DNA of 64,000 nt from the NCBI GenBank assembly GCA_965262605.1, contig CBDHFN010000002.1:186001-250000 (forward strand). The letters run 5' to 3'. Source of the stretch: CBDHFN01 sp965262605. GTDB taxonomy: Bacteria; Pseudomonadota; Alphaproteobacteria; JASGCL01. Below the pieces are notes generated by a model. It was not told where the DNA came from. It did no database searches and saw nothing but the letters and a program-made list of their open reading frames with translations. Position numbers and translations under genes: made by a program. Shown here piece after piece: positions 50,964 to 58,830 of the stretch. Every line of letters begins with the position of its first letter. Position 1 is the stretch's first letter.

Positions 50964-51611
50964 ATGGAGTTTTTTAATAAATTACAAGGCGAGAATGGGA
51001 TTGTTCTGGTGGCTGTCATTGGGGCTTTGCCATTTTTATTAATGTCCGCGACCGCGTTTTTAAAAATTTCCATTGTGCTTAATATTTTGCGAAATGCGAT
51101 TGGCATTCAACAAGTCCCGCCCAATATGGCGTTAAATGGTTTGGCGTTAATGATGACGATTTATATTATGTATCCGACTTTTGAAGATACTTATTTCGTG
51201 GTTGCCGAAGCCGCCAAGCGCGGCAAGCAGACTTTGGAAATTATACCCTATGCGCTTGGACCGCTCAAAGAATTTTTATATAAATTTGCCAGCCCCGAAC
51301 ATATAGATTTTTTCAAAAATAACGCCATTGAGCTTTGGGGACGACAACCAAGGGTAGATATGGCGCAAATTGAAATTTTATTCGCTATGCCTGCCTTTGC
51401 GACTTCGGAATTGACACGGGCGTTTCAAATTGGATTTTTGATTTATTTACCCTTTATCGCCATTGATTTAGTTGTTTCAAATATTTTATTGGCTTTGGGT
51501 ATGATGACGCTTTCGCCGACCACGATTTCATTGCCATTTAAGGTATTTTTATTTATATCCGTGAATGGCTGGACGCGTATTTTAGAATCTTTAATTTTGT
51601 CGTATAAATAA
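50964..51611 (+). CDS. sctR: Type III secretion export apparatus protein SctR
   Basis: A 215-residue membrane protein, the main subunit of the SctRST entry pore. It shows LMSATAFLKISIVLNILRNAIGIQQVPPNMALNGLALMMTIYIM and the later PAFATSELTRAFQIGFLIYLPFIAIDLVVSNILLALGMMTLSPTTISLPFKVFLFI, both highly conserved FliP/SctR motifs. No cleavable signal is seen, unlike FliP. It is followed after one base by sctS. Confidence 0.97.
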   Translation: MEFFNKLQGENGIVLVAVIGALPFLLMSATAFLKISIVLNILRNAIGIQQVPPNMALNGLALMMTIYIMYPTFEDTYFVVAEAAKRGKQTLEIIPYALGPLKEFLYKFASPEHIDFFKNNAIELWGRQPRVDMAQIEILFAMPAFATSELTRAFQIGFLIYLPFIAIDLVVSNILLALGMMTLSPTTISLPFKVFLFISVNGWTRILESLILSYK

Positions 51612-51612
51612 C

Positions 51613-51894
51613 ATGAATGTAACAAACCTTGCCCAAGCTGATATTATTAATTACACGATTCAAGCCGTGGGATATGTCTTAGTTGCATCATTGCCACCAG
51701 TTTTGGCGGCGGCTGTGGTGGGGGTTTTAGTGTCGTTATTGCAAGCTTTAACCCAAATTCAAGAACAAACCGTGCCATTTTTATTTAAATTTGTTGCGGT
51801 TGTGATTACTTTATTCATTATTTTTTCATCAGTCGGTTCAGAATTTGGGCAATTTACGAATTTAATGTTCACGAAAATTGCCGAAATACGATAG
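51613..51894 (+). CDS. sctS: Type III secretion export apparatus protein SctS
   Basis: A 93-residue, two-helix protein of the export pore (FliQ/SctS). YVLVASLPPVLAAAVVGVLVSLLQALTQIQEQTVPFLFKFVAVVITLFI contains the conserved QA-TQIQEQT loop. Normal length and position between sctR and sctT. Confidence 0.96.
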   Translation: MNVTNLAQADIINYTIQAVGYVLVASLPPVLAAAVVGVLVSLLQALTQIQEQTVPFLFKFVAVVITLFIIFSSVGSEFGQFTNLMFTKIAEIR

Positions 51895-51902
51895 GGGGCG
51901 CA

Positions 51903-52715
51903 TTGAATTACTCCGTGCATGAATTATCACAATTAATAAATTGTGTATTGTTGGCGATGCCACGCATGGTAAGTTTTTTGCTGTTTATACCAATTTTTCA
52001 AGAAAATATCGTGCCTGCCAGCTTGAAAATGGCGATAGCCCTAATTTTAGCCTTAATTCCCGGCGGACATTTATATTTTGAAGTGCTTGACGGCGCGCAA
52101 AAAATGCCCATCGGCAGTAATTCTTACAGCCTTATCGTCATGAAAGAAACCATTATCGGCGTGGTGTTTAGCTTTTTAATCGGTTTAGCATTTCGCGTGC
52201 CCGCCATGGTTGGTGATTTTATTGATAATCAACGCGGCACGGCGATTTCACAAACTTACAACCCTGCGCTTGGCGACCAAAGTTCCGAGCTTGCGAATTT
52301 ATTAAGCCAATTTTTTATTACTTGGTTTATGACCGTGGGCGGTATGCTTACCATGTCTTCGGTATTATTTTTAAGTTATAAAGTAATGCCCATCACCAGT
52401 TTTTATTTAAATGTGCAAAATTTTGATATGCAGTTATTTTTGGAAATTATTGCCCAATATTTTAAATTATTCATCATCATGGTGGCGCCATTTATGTTGG
52501 GCATGTTATTATTGGAATTTGGTATGGGTTTAATGAATCGTTTTGCCAATCAATTAAATGTATTTTTCTTGGCGCAACCTTTAAAATCCTTATTATCATT
52601 ATTTATTATGACGATTTTCTTGGCGTTAATGGTGCGCATATTCCAAGGCGCTGACCAAATGTTTCAACCAATTCGCACATTTTTAAATGCGATTGCGCAT
52701 AAGGGGGGTGGCTAA
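51903..52715 (+). CDS. sctT: Type III secretion export apparatus protein SctT
   Basis: A 270-residue membrane protein (FliR/SctT), the single-copy pore subunit. Conserved parts are LLAMPRMVSFLLFIPIF, KETIIGVVFSFLIGLAFRVPAMVGDFIDNQRGTAISQTYNPALGDQSSELANLLSQFF and MNRFANQLNVFFLAQPLKSLLSLFIMTIFL. The start is a TTG with a strong AGGGGG upstream. Its TAATG end overlaps sctU. Confidence 0.95.
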   Translation: MNYSVHELSQLINCVLLAMPRMVSFLLFIPIFQENIVPASLKMAIALILALIPGGHLYFEVLDGAQKMPIGSNSYSLIVMKETIIGVVFSFLIGLAFRVPAMVGDFIDNQRGTAISQTYNPALGDQSSELANLLSQFFITWFMTVGGMLTMSSVLFLSYKVMPITSFYLNVQNFDMQLFLEIIAQYFKLFIIMVAPFMLGMLLLEFGMGLMNRFANQLNVFFLAQPLKSLLSLFIMTIFLALMVRIFQGADQMFQPIRTFLNAIAHKGGG

Positions 52716-53764
52716 TGTCCGAAAAAACCGAACCACCTTCACCGAAAAGACTACGCGATGCCCGCGAAAAAGAAGGCAATGTACTTTTTTCCAAGGAAAT
52801 TGCCTCAACCGCGATATTTTTAGCAATAACTGGTTCTTTGGCAATCGCTGCTAGCTTTGGGGTTAAGCAATTATTGAAAATTTTTGATGTGCTTTTTGTC
52901 ATGATTGCCAAGGATAATACAACCGCGATGCACGATATAACCACCTTAGTGATTGAATTTATTTCGTATTTTTTCTATTTTTCAGTGGGAGTTGGCACTT
53001 TTATCGCGATTGCGGCGAATGTCGGGCAATTTGGATTTTTATTATCGTTTGCGAAATTTACCAAAGGCATGGATAGTTTAAATATCGTGCAAAATGCTCA
53101 AAATATCTTTACCAAGAAAAATTTATTTGGCTTCTTTTTTAATGTTTTTAAGGTTATAGTCGTCAGCATCGCCATTTATTATGTCATTACACGATTTATG
53201 AAAGACATAATATACACCCCAGCATGCGGGGTAAATTGCGTTTTATCGCATGGATTATATGCGTTTATGGTTTTTATGGCGATTATCGCCGTGGCTTTTT
53301 CCATCATTGCGGGCGTAGATTATTTGGTGCAACGGCATTTTTATCTTGAAGGCTTGATGATGAGTCATGAAGAATTAAAGCAAGAACATAAAGAATCCGA
53401 AGGAAGCCACGAAATGAAATCGCATCGGCGCGAAATGGCGCAAGAAATCGTGATGGGCAATCATCAACACGCCAAAGTGCCATCGTCCACGGCAGTGGTT
53501 AAAAACCCAACCCATTATGCCGTGGCGGTTTATTATGAACGCGGGGTAAGCCCTTTGCCATTAATCACTTGCAAGGGTAAAGATAGAGATGCCTTGGATA
53601 TTATCGCCTTGGCTGAACAATTTAAAATCCCCGTGGTTGAAGATATTCCCTTAGCGCAAGCCTTATATTTTTATGGACAACTTGATAATTATATCCCCAC
53701 TGATTTATTTAAACCCGTCGCCGAATTTTTGAAAAAAGCCGAAGAATTAAAAACCAAACTTTAA
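52715..53764 (+). CDS. sctU: Type III secretion switch protein SctU
   Basis: A 349-residue protein with four helices (to about 205) and a cytosolic domain that self-cleaves at NPTH (residues 264-267, AVVKNPTHYAVAVYY), the substrate-specificity switch. SEKTEPPSPKRLRDAREKEGNV is the standard N-terminus. All cleavage residues are intact. It is the last gene of the operon here; no terminator hairpin follows before the convergent membrane-protein gene. Confidence 0.97.
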   Translation: MSEKTEPPSPKRLRDAREKEGNVLFSKEIASTAIFLAITGSLAIAASFGVKQLLKIFDVLFVMIAKDNTTAMHDITTLVIEFISYFFYFSVGVGTFIAIAANVGQFGFLLSFAKFTKGMDSLNIVQNAQNIFTKKNLFGFFFNVFKVIVVSIAIYYVITRFMKDIIYTPACGVNCVLSHGLYAFMVFMAIIAVAFSIIAGVDYLVQRHFYLEGLMMSHEELKQEHKESEGSHEMKSHRREMAQEIVMGNHQHAKVPSSTAVVKNPTHYAVAVYYERGVSPLPLITCKGKDRDALDIIALAEQFKIPVVEDIPLAQALYFYGQLDNYIPTDLFKPVAEFLKKAEELKTKL

Positions 53765-53786
53765 GATTTATTTTTTATTTTGATTT

Positions 53787-55532
53787 TTATTCTGCCTTTT
53801 CTTTTGATTTTGAAAATAAATTTAATGGATTAGGAATTTTATCTAACAAAACTAGATTATTTTCTTTGCCATCAATATATTTAAGCGGGCTTTCAAGCAT
53901 TCGGTTTGCATATATATCAAATACTTTGGTAATAGTATCATTTTTAAATTCGTCTTTTGTATTATGCGCTGGATATAATTTATCAAAAACTTTATATGAT
54001 AAGATTTTATGATCATAATCATATGCTAACTTATAATTTACAATGATAATTTTTATAAAAAAATAATTTATCGCCACAATCGGCAATAAAGCAGTAAAAT
54101 ATAATAATAATGTGTATAAAAAATAATAATGCTCGTATACAAAATTATTTAAAAAATACTTTTTTGGAAGTGTATCAAATAAATAACTACGCATTCCTGA
54201 ACAATTATATAAATATAAATCAAAAGCAATCATACAAATTAAACAAAAAATTAACAATACAATAGACCACCAAAATCTATATCTCAATTCTGTTAAAATA
54301 TTAAGTTTTATAGTAGCTTTTTCGGTTTGATTTTTTGCTTCATTGGTTTTTATTTCTGCTTCTATGTTTTTTTCTATGTTTTTAATTATCACTGCTTCTT
54401 CATTTGCATCTTCTGGATTTCTTTTAACATAATTTTCCCAAACTTTATCGGAAAGTTCAAAAATATCATATTTACCATTATTAATTTTAATTATTGTCTG
54501 ATAAGCTTCGGCATGATTACCAATAGTATCTAATCCTTTTGCAATAAGATATTCATTAAGAGCATCTAATTTTGTAACGCCAATAATTCTAAAATTATTT
54601 AAATCGCTTGGCAATTTATTACCAAATTGATAAATAAAGGCAATTTTCCATTTAACATTGGTGGCAAATGGTATTTTATTAATTTCGTAAAAATCTCTTT
54701 TTTTTGCTGCTTTAATAATTCTTATTAAACGCGCCCTAACATCCAAAAATGCTTCATTTGCATTTTTAAATTGATTTTTATTTGACCAAGTATATTGTTC
54801 GTCAGATTCATCGGTTGGTTTATGGGCATAAATGCCATATTTAATTGCTGTCCCACCAGCCGCGGAATAATTCCTAAGCAAGCCAAATTCAAAATGGTAC
54901 GAAAATGTTTCACGCGAACCATAACTTGTATATTCCTCTAAAGTAAGTTTTTCAATTTTTTCAATAGGGTATTTTTCTAAAAATTTTTGCCAATTATCTG
55001 AGCCTTTTAAATTTTCATCTGATTTAATGGCTGGTTGCTTATATTCCTCCATTTTTCCCATTCTGTTTTTTGCTAATTGCAAAACCTTTCCAGAAAACTC
55101 ATCCTCATCATTATCATTTAACGCATTAGGTTGTGAAAATTCATCATAAATTAAAATTTGATTCAAAGTTGGGCATTTTTTCAGTTCGTTGATAAAATAA
55201 TCGGCTGATGCTTGGTCATTACAACGAATACCAAAAATAAAATCCGCACACTGATATTTATTAAAATAGCCATTAAGCGCAATTTGAATAATATGCCCAT
55301 CAATATCAAATTCTTGCCGATAAATGCTATTTTTATCTCTATTTGGTGCGATATTGTTTTTTAAACCAAGATAATTAAGAATTGTTTTTAAATTAAAATT
55401 ATAAGCCGCTATACAAACAAGATAATAATATTTAGCCTTTGAATCGCCTTCTTGAATATTTTTTATTCTTGATTTTATTTGTGTTAATTCTGCTTTAATT
55501 TTAATTTCGTCAGCATCCATAATATCATACAT
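53787..55532 (-). CDS. Membrane protein with a McrB-N-like module, function unknown
   Basis: A 581-residue protein of three parts. Residues 1-180 are unrecognised and acidic. About 180-350 contain WQKFLEKYPIEKIEKLTLEEYT, GTAIKYGIYAHK, AFLDVRARLIRIIKAA and VKWKIAFIYQF. These recall the module in front of the AAA+ GTPase of McrB-like restriction proteins (family memory, not a search). No Walker motif follows. Instead there are a charged coiled segment (about 395-425), two helices (about 430-450 and 475-505) and a cytosolic tail. AAGG precedes the ATG. It is transcribed toward the secretion operon. It may be a membrane-anchored defence factor, but this is inference. Confidence 0.6.
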   Translation of the reverse strand: MYDIMDADEIKIKAELTQIKSRIKNIQEGDSKAKYYYLVCIAAYNFNLKTILNYLGLKNNIAPNRDKNSIYRQEFDIDGHIIQIALNGYFNKYQCADFIFGIRCNDQASADYFINELKKCPTLNQILIYDEFSQPNALNDNDEDEFSGKVLQLAKNRMGKMEEYKQPAIKSDENLKGSDNWQKFLEKYPIEKIEKLTLEEYTSYGSRETFSYHFEFGLLRNYSAAGGTAIKYGIYAHKPTDESDEQYTWSNKNQFKNANEAFLDVRARLIRIIKAAKKRDFYEINKIPFATNVKWKIAFIYQFGNKLPSDLNNFRIIGVTKLDALNEYLIAKGLDTIGNHAEAYQTIIKINNGKYDIFELSDKVWENYVKRNPEDANEEAVIIKNIEKNIEAEIKTNEAKNQTEKATIKLNILTELRYRFWWSIVLLIFCLICMIAFDLYLYNCSGMRSYLFDTLPKKYFLNNFVYEHYYFLYTLLLYFTALLPIVAINYFFIKIIIVNYKLAYDYDHKILSYKVFDKLYPAHNTKDEFKNDTITKVFDIYANRMLESPLKYIDGKENNLVLLDKIPNPLNLFSKSKEKAE

Positions 55533-55672
55533 AATTTTTACCTTAATTGTAATTATTTTGGTGCAAAAGCGAATTTAAAAATTCGCTCTTGATGATATGC
55601 TTATATCATTTTGCAACCCATGAGTCAATTTTAAATTTGTAATTTTTTGTAACGGCAAAATAAATGAATAAA

Positions 55673-55969
55673 TTACAACCAGATTTTCAAGATATTTCCA
55701 TCGGAGTCTTTGAATTTAGCCAATAATAATATGACTAAATCAACAAAAACCCAAATTGAAACGATGCCAAATAAAATCCATGCTATCAGCAAGCCCACAA
55801 TTGTAAACACCAAAACCCAAGCGAAAATAGTTAATAATACCATGGTAATTGCTGATGTTGTTCGGTCGCAATAAAATCGGTGCGCACCCAAAGTTCCCAG
55901 AAAAAAACATAAAATAACAGCGATAAAAATCTTTCGGTTGGAAGTTTGCGGTATATGTTCAATATTCAT
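55673..55969 (-). CDS. TM2-domain membrane protein
   Basis: A 98-residue protein with the TM2 pattern: KIFIAVILCFFLGTLGAHRFYCDRTTSA (first helix, then the GxHRFYxxR loop) and a hydrophobic second half ending FVDLVILLLAKFKDSDGNIL. Function of TM2 proteins is poorly known. It begins five bases after tolB stops, so it belongs to the same transcript. The 140 bases between it and the next gene start hold nothing I can name. Confidence 0.88.
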   Translation of the reverse strand: MNIEHIPQTSNRKIFIAVILCFFLGTLGAHRFYCDRTTSAITMVLLTIFAWVLVFTIVGLLIAWILFGIVSIWVFVDLVILLLAKFKDSDGNILKIWL

Positions 55970-55974
55970 AATAA

Positions 55975-57285
55975 TTAATTCGGATTAAGTGGTGACCATG
56001 CTGGGTCAGAACCATCGCGCGGGGTGATAAGACGGCGCAAATTATTACCAGTAATATCTATCGTATAAATATAAGTATCAGTTTTATTGCGTTCGGCTTG
56101 GCGAAAAAAAGCAATGACTCTGCCATTGGGTGCCCAAGTTGGTCCTTCGTCTAAATAAGATTGCGAAATTAATCGCTCACCCGTGCCATCGGGTTTAATC
56201 ACGCCAATATAAAATGTGCCGCCTTGTTGTTTGGTAAAGGCGATTAAATCCCCTCTTGGCGACCAAGTTGGCGCGGAATATCGCCCATTACCATATGAAA
56301 TGCGTTTGACATTCGTGCCATCGGTATTCATGACATATAATTGCGGGGTGCCCCCCCTGTCAGAATTAAAAACAATTTGCGAACCATCGGGGGAAAAACT
56401 TGGCGAAGTATCAATCGCAGGATCGGTTGTTAAGCGTTTAACCGCCCTTGTCGCGATATTTAGGGTAAAAACATCGCTGTTGCCGTTTTCTTCGTATGAA
56501 AAAATCAAATTTTTGCCATCGGGGGAAAATCTGGGGGCGTAGGACATGCCGCTAAAAGTGCCCAATCTTGTATTTTGTCCAGATTGCAAATCCAACAAAT
56601 AAACTTGCGGCTTGCCGTCAATATAGGATAAATAAGTAATTTGATTAAGATTCGGGGAAAATCTTGGCGTTAAAACTAAATAATCGCCTTTGGTTAAAAA
56701 ATCATGGTTAAAGCCGTCTTGGTCCATGATTGCCAATCGCTTGACTCGTTTATCTTTGGTGCCTGATTCGGAAATATAAACGATTCGCGAATCAAAATAT
56801 TTGCCTTCACCGGTAAGCCGTTCATAAACATCGTCCGCTAATTTATGGGCGATGCGCCGCCAATTGCTTTTGATTGTGCTATATTGCTGGCTTATCACCG
56901 ATTTTTGCCCTAAAACATCCCATAATTTAATTTTAATGGTAATATGTTCAGGGGTAATGCTAATATTGCCAAGAATTAGAAATTGCGTTTTGATTAATCG
57001 CCAATCGGCAAAGCGCGGATTTGTCTCTAAATCAGCAGATTCGTCAATATAAGCATTTTTATCAATTAACCGAAATAATCCCGATGAAACTAAATCAGCA
57101 CTTAACACTTGGGCAATATCATTGCCAAGCCCAATTTCTTCGGCGGAGTTGCCTTTCAGTGCCGAAACAGCAATGGCAATAGGTTCAACAACCCCTTGAT
57201 TAATATCAATTTTTGTTTGTGCTTGTGCATGATTATCAAGGACAAAACCAAATATCAGAATAAAAAAACAATAAATAATTTTCAT
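55975..57285 (-). CDS. tolB: Tol-Pal system periplasmic protein TolB
   Basis: TolB links the Tol inner-membrane complex to Pal and supports outer-membrane constriction. The 436-residue protein has a signal peptide (MKIIYCFFILIFGFVLDNHAQAQ), an N-terminal alpha/beta domain and a six-bladed propeller with WD-like repeats. Repeats include RFSPDGKNLIFSYEENGNSDVFTLN, FSPDGSQIVFNSDRGGTPQLYVMN and WSPRGDLIAFTKQ. tolQRA and pal are not adjacent in this window. No Shine-Dalgarno; a near-perfect promoter places transcription start at the ATG. Confidence 0.95.
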   Translation of the reverse strand: MKIIYCFFILIFGFVLDNHAQAQTKIDINQGVVEPIAIAVSALKGNSAEEIGLGNDIAQVLSADLVSSGLFRLIDKNAYIDESADLETNPRFADWRLIKTQFLILGNISITPEHITIKIKLWDVLGQKSVISQQYSTIKSNWRRIAHKLADDVYERLTGEGKYFDSRIVYISESGTKDKRVKRLAIMDQDGFNHDFLTKGDYLVLTPRFSPNLNQITYLSYIDGKPQVYLLDLQSGQNTRLGTFSGMSYAPRFSPDGKNLIFSYEENGNSDVFTLNIATRAVKRLTTDPAIDTSPSFSPDGSQIVFNSDRGGTPQLYVMNTDGTNVKRISYGNGRYSAPTWSPRGDLIAFTKQQGGTFYIGVIKPDGTGERLISQSYLDEGPTWAPNGRVIAFFRQAERNKTDTYIYTIDITGNNLRRLITPRDGSDPAWSPLNPN

Positions 57286-57291
57286 GCGTTA

Positions 57292-57320
57292 ATAATAAAA
57301 AAAATTCTTAATAATGTCAA
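57292..57320 (-). promoter_or_regulatory. Promoter of tolB, predicted leaderless
   Basis: Minus strand: TTGACA (57320-57315), 17-base spacer, TATTAT (57297-57292), TAACGC, ATG. It is the clearest example of the leaderless pattern in this window. Confidence 0.7.
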
Positions 57321-57343
57321 TCATTATCTTGAAATACTCCAGA

Positions 57344-58441
57344 TTAAAATCGGTAATTGCGTGATTCAAACCACAAAATAATTTCCGACATGATTATCGC
57401 GCCAAAAGCCAAAATTCCCATGCCAGCAACCGCAAAATTACTTTGTTTCGCAAAACCAAAGATAATAAAATAACTAATTAATAAAAAAATCGTGCTTAGC
57501 GTCGCAAAAATCGTGGAATAAGCAATTTTTTTGCGCCGATAAATTCGGGGTTTGACCAATAACACGCATGGAATCAATACAACGGCAATGCTTAAAATTG
57601 GAAATGTAAATCGTTCAAAAATTTCGGCGATAAAAGTTTGATATTGTTTTGAAGTATAAAAACTATCATTTTTAGTTTGAATAATGTCTAATAATTCAAA
57701 AATATCACGCTCACCTGCTTTTATAAATCTATCTTCGGGTTTTTTTAAATTGGTTAAATCAAAAATATATCGGGTGAAATTTAAATAATTAGTTTTTCCA
57801 TTTTCTTTGATATGTTGGCTGCCATTTAATAAATGCAAGGTGACTCGGTTATTATCATTGAGCAAAACCCCCTTTTCTGCCGAAATTATTTGTTCAATTT
57901 TTTCAGATTTGCGTTTATCCACCACGAAAACTTGGGAAATTGTATTTGCGCCCGTTTTTTTGCCAATAAAAAAAGTCAAGCCATCTACGGGGCTAAAAAA
58001 TTTACCCTCGGTTAAGAAATTATTGATTAATTCATTTTGTAAATTTGTGCGTTCTTCGGCGTATAATTGTTTGGAAATGGGGTTAATGCTAAATTTTAAG
58101 ATAATAATTATCAGAAATAACACAAAAGCCGTGGCGTATATGGGCATTAATAAATGGCGCGGTGAAACCCCCGCCATAGACATGGCGGTAAGTTCATTTT
58201 CCATGTTAAGTCGCCGAAAAACCACCAAAACCGAACCAGCAGTTGTTAAAGGCAATAAAAGCGTGGCGAGTTGAGGGATATTATAAAGAACTAATTTCAT
58301 AAAATTTTCCAACGAAAACCCCTTGCTGATAAGCAATGGTATAATTTGAATAATATTAAATAATATGGTCATTAGCCCCAAAACCAAAAACACCATTAAA
58401 TTTAATTGCCAAATTTCACGAAAAACTGATTTATTAAACAT
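57344..58441 (-). CDS. lptF: LPS export permease LptF
   Basis: LptF, with LptG and the ATPase LptB, extracts lipopolysaccharide from the inner membrane. The 365-residue protein has six helices (about 18-36, 50-75, 97-120 and three in 270-360) around a periplasmic jellyroll. LATLLLPLTTAGSVLVVFRRLNMENELTAMSMAGVSPRHLLMPI is the family hallmark with the coupling helix. I use the ATG at 58441, three codons inside the longest frame, because the first ATG (58450) overlaps the promoter -10 box. lptG is not next to it. Confidence 0.9.
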   Translation of the reverse strand: MFNKSVFREIWQLNLMVFLVLGLMTILFNIIQIIPLLISKGFSLENFMKLVLYNIPQLATLLLPLTTAGSVLVVFRRLNMENELTAMSMAGVSPRHLLMPIYATAFVLFLIIIILKFSINPISKQLYAEERTNLQNELINNFLTEGKFFSPVDGLTFFIGKKTGANTISQVFVVDKRKSEKIEQIISAEKGVLLNDNNRVTLHLLNGSQHIKENGKTNYLNFTRYIFDLTNLKKPEDRFIKAGERDIFELLDIIQTKNDSFYTSKQYQTFIAEIFERFTFPILSIAVVLIPCVLLVKPRIYRRKKIAYSTIFATLSTIFLLISYFIIFGFAKQSNFAVAGMGILAFGAIIMSEIILWFESRNYRF

Positions 58442-58449
58442 AGCCAGCA

Positions 58450-58478
58450 TTTATATATTAAATAAACCAATAAATCAA
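58450..58478 (-). promoter_or_regulatory. Promoter of lptF, probably leaderless or near-leaderless
   Basis: Minus strand: TTGATT (58478-58473), 17-base spacer, TATAAA (58455-58450), eight bases before the ATG at 58441. No Shine-Dalgarno. Confidence 0.5.
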
Positions 58479-58558
58479 CTAAATCATCATCATTAATAAT
58501 TGTGAAAAAAAATCTTGATTTATAAAAAATTATTGAATATAAGCCATTGCATAGTTAG

Positions 58559-58586
58559 TTGATTATATTATTTATGATAATGTAAT
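58559..58586 (+). promoter_or_regulatory. Probable rpmF-plsX promoter
   Basis: TTGATT (58559-58564), 16-base spacer, TGTAAT (58581-58586). It predicts a leader of about 55 bases that carries the hairpin at 58605-58625 and the AGGA site of rpmF. Confidence 0.45.
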
Positions 58587-58604
58587 TGGTTGAATGCAAT
58601 CAAT

Positions 58605-58625
58605 AAATGCGCATTTGGCGCATTT
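58605..58625 (+). promoter_or_regulatory. Leader hairpin upstream of rpmF
   Basis: AAATGCGC, five-base loop, GCGCATTT: a perfect 8-bp stem ending 23 bases before the rpmF ATG. It is not followed by a T-run, so it is more likely an RNA structure affecting translation or stability than a terminator. Confidence 0.5.
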
Positions 58626-58648
58626 AATAAAAATTTTAGGAAAAAATC

Positions 58649-58825
58649 ATGGCAGTTCCCAAACGGAAAACTTCACCTTCGCGTCGTAATATGCGCCGTT
58701 CACACCATGCCTTAGTCGGCAATAATGCGGTTGCTTGTTCCAATTGTGGCGAATTAAAATTACCTCATCATTTGTGCGATTCATGCGGGCATTATGATGG
58801 GCGTCAAGTCGTCAGCAACGCTTAA
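58649..58825 (+). CDS. rpmF: 50S ribosomal protein L32
   Basis: A 58-residue L32 of the zinc-binding type: MAVPKRKTSPSRRNMRRSHH, then CSNCGELKLPHHLCDSCGHYDGRQV with two CxxC pairs (C30/C33, C43/C46). The retained cysteines mean normal zinc-dependent L32. AGGA lies nine bases before the ATG. plsX follows after five bases, the usual proteobacterial arrangement. Confidence 0.97.
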   Translation: MAVPKRKTSPSRRNMRRSHHALVGNNAVACSNCGELKLPHHLCDSCGHYDGRQVVSNA

Positions 58826-58830
58826 ATCTG

